Origin: Blastobasis lacticolella
Lineage: Eukaryota; Arthropoda; Insecta; Lepidoptera; Blastobasidae
DNA length: 64,000 bases
Direction: 5' to 3'
Assembly (NCBI GenBank): GCA_905147135.1
Contig: LR990055.1
Location: 3,039,001 to 3,103,000, forward strand
Below are positions 1 to 9,194 of this stretch, piece by piece (within the stretch, counting starts at the first letter, position 1; each line of letters begins with the position of its first letter). The position numbers and the translations under genes were made by a program. Below the pieces are notes generated by a model, which searched no databases, was not told the DNA's origin, and saw only the letters and a program-made list of their open reading frames with translations.

Positions 1-300
1 ACAAAAGTCAATAAATAAATAAATAAAATAAATAATAAATAAATATTCGTGGACAAATTCACACAGCGCCATCTAGCCCCAAACTAAGCAAAGCTTGTGC
101 TATGGGTGCTAGATAACTGATATACTACTTAAATACTTTTTTTAAATACATACTTATTATACATAGAACACCCAGACCCGTAACAGAAATTAAAATTCAT
201 CATTTCAATTTCTGCCCGGCCGGGAATCGAACCCGGGACCTCTTGCGTGGCAGACCGGCATGTTGACCATTGAACCACTCAGGTCGTCATTGAACCACTC
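1..300 (-). repeat. tRNA-Gly-derived SINE (family 2), minus orientation
   Basis: Read on the minus strand, positions about 290-212 form a tRNA-like head: an A-box-like GAGTGGTTCAATGG, an anticodon-region CTGCCACG that fits tRNA-Gly(GCC), and a B box GGTTCGATTCCC. A unique body follows and an A/T-rich TTTA-type tail lies at about 1-50. A near-full copy in the opposite orientation lies at 10968-11213. The head is not a functional tRNA because its acceptor stem does not pair cleanly. About 16 bases of the 5' end (cattgaaccactcaggtcgt) are repeated at 269-307, a small local duplication. Confidence 0.8.
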
Positions 301-1560
301 AGGTCGTCTCAATCAGTCAATGACTGAGTTTGCGCAGCGAGCTCGGCTCGGACATTTTGGTATACCTACATATTGGCTCTTTAAATCCGAATTAAGTACG
401 CGGCGCGATTGGTGTGAATATTTAATAAATTAACGATCGCAGCAAGCTTGAAATTTTTAAATTTTTGGCTAGAAATAGCTGTAGCAAATTTATTAAAGAA
501 AACTGATGAATTAGCGAGCGTAGCGGGCTCGGAAATTTTTGTATTTTGGGTGTAAAAATCTGGATTGATCACGCGGCGCAGGTGGTGTGAAATGATTTCG
601 GGGGGTTTGAACCCCCTGAACCCCCCGTCGCTACGCCTATGGTAGATCTAATCTAAAGGGTGGGTGCAATACGTAAAAATCTTTGGGTTATGAACTATAG
701 TTGATTTAAAGTAGGTACCTACTCATTTTTTAGTCAATCATAATACTATGTAGAAATCCCTTACCATCTCCTTGGTTGGGTAGGAGAGATATAGCATAGA
801 TATTTTTTTAAATTATGTCTGGGATATTGGAAGGGATCAAATTCAACCCTTTCGACGCCGCAGCCAAGAGTTATTGAGTCAAATGTCTGGTTTGGTTAGG
901 TAACACTCGTACGCGTTAAAAATATTTACCATGCTATTGTGAGACTGGGAAAATGGGATTGGGGACATTGTTAACTATATTAATTTATTAATAACTATAA
1001 TCTGTACAGACTGACTTGTCTTTTTTGGTTAAGGAAATTATGTATTTAAATGGATAATGTGCAGCAGTATTCGTTGAAATTTACATTCGATGTGTTTCTT
1101 GTATTATTGACAATGTACGTAGCGTGATTGATACGGCAAATTATGTTCACCAAATAAGACAAGTCAGTTTAAACAGAGCGGTCCGGCTCTGTCTGGCATT
1201 GTCGAGCACGGTTTGGTCGTGGTTGGCGTGGGGTGGGTTTGCTGCGGCCATAGGGCGGCCAGCGTGTCACTGTTTCCTACCCCTCCTTTTTGATAATTGA
1301 AAAAGATATTTAATGTCCTAATGTGTGCCTAAGTGTTGACTTAATCTATAAACCTTCCTCTTGATTCACTATCTATTGTTGAAACACGAATAAAAATCCC
1401 TTACGTACCTTAAAAGATTTAAGCATTCTTACATACATAGTGACAGACAGCGGGATGCGACTTTGTTTTATACTATGTACAGTTAGGTAGTTATAAATTT
1501 AGTAGCCTACTTTTAAGTCGCCGGACAGCGCCATGTATGTTATTTTTGTAACGCGGTATT
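301..1560. other. Intergenic AT-rich DNA with repeat debris, no gene seen
   Basis: I see no coding exon here. Positions 300-640 contain two related stretches with the GAGCG/AGCGGGCTCGG pattern that recurs at 17220-17290, so this is probably an old repeat. Positions 1340-1500 carry a diverged copy of the family 4 repeat described at 2320-3130. Confidence 0.5.
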
Positions 1561-1563
1561 CAT

Positions 1564-1625
1564 CATAAACAGCCCATGACAGTCCACTGCTGAAATTGCA
1601 TCTCCACGTTTGGGTCAGTTTTGCC
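1564..1625 (-). repeat. Fragment of family 3 short repeat
   Basis: The stretch CAGCCCATGACAGTCCACTG and following bases match the 3' end of the family 3 repeat that is fuller at 2740-2995, 29400-29590 and 29650-29900. Only the tail end is present. Confidence 0.5.
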
Positions 1626-1884
1626 AGAATTCACGCTTGGCATTAGCTCATAGCTATCCAAGTTAGAGGTTACAGTGTTTGAAATTCACAAAGAAAATGC
1701 ATCTGCCCTTTTGATCGTCTGGGAATTGGATCACCGGATGATCGGAGATAGCTAGTTATAGCTCTTTCATTAATAGGTTGCTACACTACTTATAATAGAA
1801 TTGTAGCCGCCACGTCGAGTTTCATTTTATCGAATCTCATTATTACATCTACGTCGTGACTCGTGTCTCTCATCGTGTCTCTCA

Positions 1885-2164
1885 CCATGAATCAGGTCTA
1901 GGCAGATCAGATAATTACAGTGGAGCAACTGCCATCTAACCTCGTGCTATTAGGGGAACCTGACCAAATTGGATCATGGTTACACATCCAGTCGCCTGAA
2001 TGTGCAGGTTTCATCACGATGTTTTGCCTCGCCGTAAGAGCATTGGTTAGAATTCAACTAATGTACATAACTAGAAAACAATCATTGGTACATGGCCGGA
2101 GCGGGATTCGAACCCGAGGCCTCTGGCTTACGAGTTGCACACTAACCGCTCGGCCACCGACGCT
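1885..2164 (-). repeat. tRNA-derived SINE (family 1), minus orientation
   Basis: The tRNA-like head lies at 2164-2090 on the minus strand, with A-box GTGGCCGAGCGG and B-box GGGTTCGAATCCC. The body runs leftwards through segments shared with all family 1 copies (TGTACATTAGTTGAAT, TCGTGATGAAACCTGCACA, GGTTCCCC). The 3' part is truncated or diverged at about 1885. The full-length reference copy in this window is 11956-12319. Confidence 0.85.
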
Positions 2165-2319
2165 CAAATATGTACCTATATTAGTATCGGAATAAAATCT
2201 GAAGAATCCTTGAAGCAGTGAATCAACAGCCAATAACTGACCACACAACCCACTGATGGACTTGAGCCTCCTCCTCATTAGTGGAGGGTCACACATAATG
2301 CCTAGTATTACTAGTACTT

Positions 2320-3130
2320 TACGTTCGCGTACACCTACTTTAGCCCTACCAACAATTTTTATCTTGCTAAAAACATTCTACATCTATTATTGAAAACCGC
2401 ATTAAATTCCGTTGCGTAAAAAGATCTAAGCGTACATAGGGACAGACGGCGAGAAATGACTATGTTTTATATACTACTAGTGGACCCGGCGCGACTTCGT
2501 ACGCGTACACCTATTTTACCCTTACCTACCCTTTTTTTCTTACTTAAAAACCTTCCTCTTGAATCACTCTATCTATTAAAAAAAACCGCATCAAAATCCG
2601 TTGCGTAGTTTCAAAGATTTAAGCATACAAAGGGACATAGGGACAGAGAAAGCGACTTTGTTTTATACTATGTAGTGATGACCAGTGGACCCGGCGTGAC
2701 TTCGTTCGCGTACCTACATCTACTTTACCCCTCTTGGCCGTGTGGTGTCCGGCAGAGTAGAATAGCAACAACCCCTGACACTCGTGGGTGTCGTACAAGG
2801 CGACTAATGTTTTCGAGGCAAAAGATCTAGTTCCCGTAGGCTGTAAAATGAGCAGCAGCGTTTTCCATTGTTACATTTATGACACTACGATCTCCAACCC
2901 GTCGGCCAAGCGTGGAGATCATGGCAATATCCTCCCTTTTCGTGGGAGAGGCACTTAGTCCTGCAGTGGGCTGTTATGGGCTGTGATGATGATAATGACC
3001 CTCTTGCTTAAAAATAAACTTTTCTCTTCAATAACTCTTATCTATTGTTAAAAACCGCATCAAAATCCGTTGCGTAGTTTAAAAGTTCTAAGCGTACGTA
3101 GATACGTAAATACAACTTTCGTCGGCAGAC
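2320..3130 (+). repeat. Family 4 dispersed repeat cluster with an embedded family 3 copy
   Basis: Three diverged copies of a unit containing AAAACCGCATCAAAATCCGT, GCGTAG and CGACTTTGTTTTATACTATG occur at about 2320-2480, 2490-2690 and 2995-3130; further copies are at 1340-1500 and 11215-11450. Between the second and third copy, 2740-2995 is a family 3 repeat ending in a GATGATGAT-type tail, the usual tail of retroposed lepidopteran elements. Family 3 interrupts family 4 here, so it is the younger insertion. Confidence 0.6.
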
Positions 3131-3563
3131 GCCGCTTTCGTCGTTGATTGATTAGTTTTGTATTAATTCAGTTGGAAACCATGGAAACGATCCAAATCCG
3201 TTGCGCACGTGATTCCGTCCGCATGACCATTTTAGATCTAGGTATGCACTATAGGTAGGTAGGTTTTCTTAATTCGCTGTCCACCCACTGTCCAATCATC
3301 GTCCACTCATATGAGATTGAATGACTACTTTTTGCTACTCATTCAATCTACCTACTCATATAACCGGCTAAGTGCGTGTCAGTACCTAATCGTTCCGGGT
3401 TCCGAACTTTTCCGTGAGGTGCTTATCGTTAGTTTGAGCTTACCTAAACCAAAGTTTTATTAGTAAATTATTTTTATATGCCACGTTTTGTTATATAAAT
3501 AGATTTTACTGCTGAGAACATTATGTAGGTAGGTAGGTACAGTATTATACCTACTAGACTACT

Positions 3564-3690
3564 ACTACCTATTATTATTATACTCTTTATTGCCCAAAAC
3601 ATATTAGAAACATAGTCACAATACAAAGTACAAAGTACAAAGGCGAACTTATCTCTAAAAGAGATCACTTCCAGCCAACCTCACATTCTG
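3564..3690 (-). repeat. Probable LINE 3' end remnant
   Basis: The pattern TACTCTTTATTGCCC followed by an A-rich segment and AAAGGCGAACTTATC resembles the 3' ends at 7970-8050, 11325-11395 and 55835-55920 read on the minus strand. No coding sequence is recognisable. Confidence 0.4.
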
Positions 3691-3723
3691 TGAAGAGACC
3701 ATGATGTCGGGGTGTAATACGTG

Positions 3724-4142
3724 CAATGAGCAGTTTTCCAATAGGTATCTAAAGCATCCCTAACAACTCACTAGATGGCGCTCCGACAATTTTGGTAATT
3801 GATAATCGCTTGAAATAGTTTCTTAGCAAAGAGGATATAAACACTGGGTACGTTGTATTGAATAATATTGTATTTGTCAATAGTTTTCAACCATTTTAGA
3901 GGTTGTAATAATGATGGAACATAGGGCCAACTTATATAAATATTTATTTGTACATTTCGCTCAACCTTTATTAGTCATGTTTCTATTAATAAACAATTTA
4001 TTTTTAGGTTTAGTAGTAGTTGGCTGCATAAAATCACTGCCACTATCATACAGATTAAAAAAAGATTACTAAAATTGTAGGAGCGCCATCTATTGATGCT
4101 TTTTGAAACGAACTGACAATACCTACTGGAAAACTCCTCATT
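3724..4142. mobile_element. MITE family 5, full-length copy
   Basis: A 420 bp non-coding element has terminal inverted repeats of about 24 bp: it starts CAATGAGCAGTTTTCCAATA and ends with its near-complement GTATTGTC...ACTCCTCATTG. Further copies lie at 30884-31276 and 33347-33738, with a fragment at 39019-39165. The low divergence between copies and their conserved ends mark this as a mobile family. No clear target duplication was found. Confidence 0.75.
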
Positions 4143-4722
4143 GAAATTTTAATTTAAGTAACAATATTTCTACAAACATTTAAATACAATACAAAATGGT
4201 AAGCTATAGGGGAAGCTGGGTACACTTGTTCCCTAGGGGACACTTGGTAACCTTGATTCACGAATCTACCAAGCACGTTATAGTTTTTTAGGTTAGCAAC
4301 ACTTATTTGCTTATGTCAGTGTTAACTTTCTGTTATGATTTCGTTTGGGAGATGTCAAAGGTTTACAAATGGTGGTCGCCAAAAATTTGTTGTGTTAAAA
4401 TATTTAATTTACGGTAAGTTTTGACTAAATTTATTTAATATGATGTTATGAAACTGCTTCCTGAAAATGTTTTCATCTTTTGAGACGTTTATTTTAATAC
4501 AGATTAATGTTACTTAACATGAAATAAGTGATAAATTGGTTCACAAAGGAACATGTTTTATAACCTCAATATGGATGGGTAGACTTGGTCCTTTTCTTTG
4601 GGGGTGGTATGATCCCAGGGATCATGTCTCCCCTATAAGGGATCAAATCTCCCTATGTCAAAACAATTTTGCTGGCAATTTTAATAACTGTTGTTAATAT
4701 TTGATTTTATTTTTAGGAAACA

Positions 4723-5099
4723 ATGCCGCGGCATTATAAACCAAAAGGTGTAAAAAAAGAATACCAGTTAATAAAGACAAACTTAAAATAGCTGTATCTG
4801 CTGTATTGGCTGGAGGCACATTAAAACGATATTCAAGACGGCAAAGAGATGCGTCTGAGGAAATACAATATCAGCCAAACTATCAAAAATCACAGATATT
4901 TGCAGAAGAAGAAGAAAAGGATCTGGCAAAATACTTAGAAACAGCTAGTAAGTTGTATCATGGCCTCACTCCGAAAAATGTACGTATGTTGGCTTATCAG
5001 TTTGCAAAAGGGAATAAGACCGAACTTTATCTGATTCCGAAAAAGTGTCTTTCGAAACATTACTATTGCAAAAAATCTTACGATGCGACTCTACAGTAA
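4723..5099 (+). pseudogene. N-terminal part of pogo-like transposase, frameshifted
   Basis: The ATG at 4723 opens MPRHYKPKGVKKEYQ, which then hits a stop. A one-base shift restores the reading as NKDKLKIAVSAVLAGGTLKR and continues through residues resembling the pogo/Tigger helix-turn-helix region, including SQIFAEEEEKDLAKYLETAS and KLYHGLTPKNVRMLAYQFA. In related insect transposases this DNA-binding region is followed by a WL-x-x-FRKRH motif and then the DDE catalytic domain; neither is present here. The reading ends at a stop at 5097-5099. A possible splice acceptor (TTTTTAG) precedes the ATG. It is a broken mobile-element gene, not a host gene. Confidence 0.6.
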
Positions 5100-5379
5100 A
5101 ACTGAAGAAAACAAAAATTTCAAAAGGCTGTGAAGTCATAACAAGAGAAGAGTTTTTAGAAAAAAAGAAAAGAAGAAGAAGATAAAGAAAAAACAATCGC
5201 ACTAAAAAAAGAACATAAAGAGCTTAAAAGAAAATCTACAAAAAAGAAAAAGAAAACAATGATCCACATTGCAGCAAGGAAGCCCAATTATCAGACGAAA
5301 TCGGAAAGGCAAAAGAAAAAACTCATGTCAGCTTACCAAAGAAGAAAAAGACTGGTAAAAAATCTAAAAAAGGGTCAAT

Positions 5380-5956
5380 AAACAAAAGTATTGATTGGGA
5401 TGAAGAATCTGAATGTGAATCAGATTTTAGTTTTGATGAATCTGACAAAAGCTGTGAAGATTTAGATCGTTATCGTGAACAGTGTTTAGCAGAAATGAAA
5501 GATTTTGATATATTTTATAAGACAGGGAATGAAAATGAAACTGATGATATTTTTTCCGAACATGACGCAAATATAGTAGACGAATTTGAACCAGATTTCG
5601 GCAGAAGGAATCTTGAAGTTGGCGGTTGGATACTAGTGCGATTTACAACAAAAAAGTCAGTGAAATATTTCGTAGGGAACATCATTTCTGTTAATAAAAA
5701 TAATATACCCAACGTAAAATTTTTGAGAAAAATAAAGAACAGTAGGGTCATGTCTTTTCATTACCCCAACGTTGAGGATATATCAGAAATTAAACATGAC
5801 GATGATATTGTTATGTTCCTTAAGAAGCCTGATATATCTCGCAGAGGTCATGTTACGTTTAAAGAAAATTTGAAAAATTACGTAGTCCGAATATTAATTA
5901 GTTCTAAAGAGATTAAAACTATCTCATATTTGATTCCCTTTTCGAAATTGAGCTGA
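5380..5956 (+). pseudogene. C-terminal tail of the pogo-like transposase
   Basis: An acidic linker (CESDFSFDESDKSCEDLDRY and following) leads into a small domain with the pattern VGGWILVRFTTKKSVKYFVG, then KFLRK, FHYPNVEDIS and DDIVMFLKKP. This tail is common at the C-terminus of lepidopteran pogo-like transposases that have a catalytic core upstream; that comparison is from memory of the family. Its role is not known to me. It is separated from the N-terminal piece by lysine-rich, frame-broken sequence (5100-5370), so the element lacks the catalytic centre. Part of this stretch is an intact 153-residue reading frame from 5495 to 5956, but it is best read as a fossil. Confidence 0.5.
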
Positions 5957-6389
5957 GTATGAACATAAAGTTCAAATAAAAGAAGCTGATAACCGATTTG
6001 GTATTATTATTTGACACCTAACACTGTTTATTTTTAATATTCAAAACTATATTACTCTTAACGGACATATGAAGCTGAATCTTCTGTTGTTACCATGTGT
6101 CCCCTATGTGTGGGAGACTTGATCCCCAGGGATCAAGTCTTCCAACTGGTGGGAAACAAGTCTCCCCTATATGGGGGACACATGGTAAAGAGTTACCATA
6201 CGATATTAAATCAAATTATAGCTCCAAATACAACCAAGTCTTACCCTCTTTCATATATTTAGTGAATAGATAAATAATAAGTAAAATAAGCTAAAAAAGG
6301 TCCTAATACTATAAATAGAAAAAAAGTTAGAGACCAAAATGAAAAGGGGGGATCAACCCTCCCCAGTCTCCCCTACTACTATAATATAG

Positions 6390-6600
6390 GCCTACTAATA
6401 TAATAAATGCGAAAGTTTGAAGGCTTGTTTATTACTTCTTCATGTAAATACTACTTACCAATACTGAACTGATTTTGATTAAATTTCGCAGAAATATCTT
6501 TTAACCCAGTATTAGTCTATGATTTATCCCGAAATACAATGTGGTTCCCACAAAAACGGGTCGAGAACGTAATTTTATGCGGGCAAAGGTAAAAAAATAA
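6390..6600 (+). repeat. Dispersed repeat (family 8)
   Basis: The order AATGCGAAAGTTTG, then CTTATCCCGAAAT-like, GTGGTTCCCA and GCGGGCAAA matches a fuller copy at 45935-46110 and a related stretch at 41700-41990. It is a common anonymous repeat type in lepidopteran genomes; no coding content is seen. Confidence 0.5.
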
Positions 6601-6657
6601 AGGGGCTCATCCCTTCACCGCTCAGCGAGATTTCAGAATATACAGACTGAAGTGACA

Positions 6658-7803
6658 GTGTAAAAAGACCGCTAGCATTAATTGAAACCTCATATTCTAC
6701 CCATGAAACTAAACAACTTTCCCCAAGAAACATACCCGCGGAAACGCCTCGCCTACGCCTCGGACGATTACCACTAGGTCATCAGCAAAACCCTGCGTAT
6801 CAATTTTGAGCTCCGCCATCTTATACAAGAGCTGATCCACTGCCAGGGTCCAGAGTAGTGGAGATAAGACCCCTCCCTGCGGGCAACCCCTGGTAGTAAA
6901 TAATTAAAATGAGGTTTCATGCAGGGTTAACCTCACTTTTCAGTTTGAGAGCATCGCTTCGACCCACTTCACCGTCGCATGGTCTATTTTTTTCTCAGTG
7001 AGACCTCGAACTAGTGTAGGGGTGTTGTCGAATGCGCCCTCAATATCTAAGAATGCACAAAGTGCAATTTGTTTATGTTCTTGTCTACCTTGTCCACCAG
7101 ATTCAGAAGTGCGGTTTCAGTAGATCTTCCTTTACTGTAGGCATGTTGAGAATAGTGAATAGGATAGTCGATTTTAATCGTTTCCCTAATGTAAATATCC
7201 AGAACCTTTTCCATAGTCTTCAGCATAAAGGAGCTTAGACTGATAGGCCTGAGCGATCTCGGTTGAGAGTAATCTCTTGTTCCAGCCTTTGGAATGAATA
7301 GAACCTTGACTTCGGTCCATTGTTCTGGAATATGCCAGGCGTAGCTCGTTCTGAAGATTTTTATCATATGAGGGATTATTACTTCTATTCCTTGCTGTAA
7401 TAGTGCTGGAAAAATACCATCCGCTCCACATGATTTATAAGGTTTAAAGGATTTAACGGCCCATTTTATTTGGGATGGCCTTATTATAAGCGAGGCTTTT
7501 CTCCATTCTTCATAACCTGGGCGAAATGATTGCGCTGAGGATGGATTTTCTGCGCAAGCACCAGGGAAATGGGTCGATACCAATAAATTTAGAGTTTCTT
7601 TTTCGTTGGCCGTGTAATTCCCATTAGGGTATTTAAGCAAGCCAATTTGGGTTGGTTCGTCTATTGCGTGGAATTTGTGAACTCTTGCTATTTTAGGTAG
7701 CGAAATTATGAAGCCATTTCCGCAAGCATGTTTCTTGGGGAAAGTTGTTCAGTTTCATGGGTAGAACATGGGGTTTCAATTAATGCTAGCGGTCTTTTTA
7801 CAC
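6658..7803. mobile_element. Inverted-repeat-bounded element holding a LINE reverse-transcriptase fragment
   Basis: Arms of about 88 bp at 6658-6745 and 7716-7803 are near-perfect reverse complements, with roughly half a dozen mismatches; both contain GACCGCTAGCATTAATTGAA at the outer end. Almost everything between them is reverse-transcriptase coding sequence on the minus strand. No target-site duplication could be defined. It could be a terminal-inverted-repeat element that captured a retrotransposon piece, or a fold-back rearrangement. Confidence 0.65.
6735..7640 (-). pseudogene. LINE (Jockey/CR1-like) reverse transcriptase fragment
   Basis: The minus strand reads a non-LTR reverse transcriptase. 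From 7640 it gives a 197-residue open stretch with KSCGADGIFPALLQQG (finger region), IPKAGTRDYSQPRSLRPISL (motif 1-2 region) and HAYSKGRSTETALLNLVDKV. A frameshift near 7060 leads to AFLDIEGAFDNTPT (the first catalytic aspartates), then two stops, GCPQGGVLSPLLW and GFADDLVVIV (the catalytic FADD box). Endonuclease and C-terminal parts are absent. Frameshift plus stops show it is dead. Clade placement within Jockey/CR1 is uncertain. Confidence 0.85.
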
Positions 7804-7809
7804 CCTATA

Positions 7810-9060
7810 TAGAAAGTACTGTATTAGGTTGAGAAACCCTTGTGCTACTGAACCCAAAAAAGGGTTTAGGCATCCGAATTTTCATTCGTTCTATTCTGTC
7901 AAATTCATTTCATTCAGTCTGTCGTGTCAAGTGATGTTAACTATCGATAGTTTGATTATCGATGGCTTATTTATTAATTAATACTTTATGCATAAAATAG
8001 TACAAAGGTGAACTTAAAGCTTTGTAGCTTTATCTACCAGTCTACCCCAAAAACTGGTAATAAAAATTGCAGGCGGCGCATAAAAATTTACAACAACATT
8101 ACACTTACATTTCTAATTAAAAATACAATTCTACCCACTAGTATTCACATACCAAAACTCAAAATTAAATGGCTTAGGGACCATAGGGACGGCAATGGCT
8201 TACAACGCAAGGATGCTCTAAACCGGGCAATTCAATTCAATTCAAATTCAAAATTCAAGGGCGAATTGGAGAAGAAAAAGTTGGAAAGAAGACCCTTGAT
8301 CTAGACCCACATTGACCGCTCGGATGATGATGTTGAGTATCGACGTGTATAATCTTTGGTATCGACTTTACCTTTGCTTTTGGGTATTAACGAGGTTCCA
8401 CATGTTGGCTAAAACTCGGGAATTCCTACGAGAATGTAGAGGGAGTATCGTATTTGCCTTGTCTCGTCTGTTTTCCATAGACAAGACGCCCACCGCACTC
8501 ACTATGGACCCAGGAAATCTTGTCCGATGCCGAATTATAATCCAAATCTACTGATCCTGGGTACAAATGGTCCAAACCATATAAGAATAAATAGATAACT
8601 GTGCTAGACAACAGACTAGCAGAAAAACATTGATGTATCGACTTATTAAAAATGGACAGAGTCGATCAAAGTCTCGGCAAATGTTATTCCTAAAGTTTGG
8701 GCCAACATGTGGCGCTTTACCATGAACTTAAAAAAACCATCCAAGTTCCGCGCAGTTCAGTTGGGAAAGAGACATGCTTATGCTGCAGACATGCATAGCG
8801 CTGTCTCGTTCAAAGCAGGGTAGTTCTGTTTAGGTCCTGCTATAAGAGCTTATGGTAAGCCTCGTGGAGTATTCTTTGGGCTTCCATAATATCGGCTGTT
8901 ATGGGCGACGTTACCACTTACCATCAGGTGGACTGTCTGCTCGTTTGTAATAAATATCGGGTCTCCCACAACTATCGGCAGTCTATCGACAAGTGGACTA
9001 TCGATCGGCAACACTAGTGTCAACGTCAACTGTCAATGTCAGCTGTCTCCTGCCGGCCTG
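7810..9060. other. Intergenic DNA upstream of the carrier gene, repeat remnants
   Basis: 7970-8300 matches 55835-56000 (TACTTTATGCA, TCTACCAGTCTACC, TATTCACATACC in the same order) and is probably a LINE 3' end in minus orientation. 8871-8950 carries a fragment related to the short 3'-end repeats described at 23940. No coding sequence was recognised in 8300-8870. Confidence 0.45.
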
Positions 9061-9069
9061 TTCTGTTAG

Positions 9070-9074
9070 TCAGT
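9070..9074 (+). promoter_or_regulatory. Candidate arthropod initiator (TCAGT) for the carrier gene
   Basis: A TCAGT motif lies 121 bp upstream of the SLC25A11 start codon in repeat-free sequence. This pentamer is the common arthropod initiator core. It is a short motif and could occur by chance; no TATA box is evident upstream. Confidence 0.25.
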
Positions 9075-9194
9075 GTGGGCCAGTTGGGCAATGCGGGTTG
9101 GGTTATGTGTGTGAGATTTTGTTAGATTGTTATTTTTTATAGAATTTTATAAGTTTTACTTTAACTTTATTTTGTTGTGTCCCCCGAAGAAAAC

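Larger units (their letters stand above)
4204..6376 (+). mobile_element. pogo/Tc1-mariner-like DNA transposon, decayed
   Basis: Both ends show a related inverted sequence flanked by TA: the left begins TAGGGGAAGCTGGG and the right, read inverted, begins TAGGGGAGACTGGGG. Subterminal blocks carry repeated short motifs of the type GGGGACACWTGGTAA on both sides (4230-4255, 4580-4660, 6098-6195), which resemble clustered transposase-binding sites. Inside lie two broken pieces of a transposase reading frame (4723-5099 and 5380-5956), with the central catalytic part missing. Superfamily placement rests on the N-terminal protein pattern and TA flanks; it is inference. Confidence 0.6.

Noticed and set aside
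212..290. Possible functional tRNA-Gly gene
   Set aside because: The A and B boxes are present but the stems do not pair properly and the body and tail are those of a SINE also found at 10968-11213.
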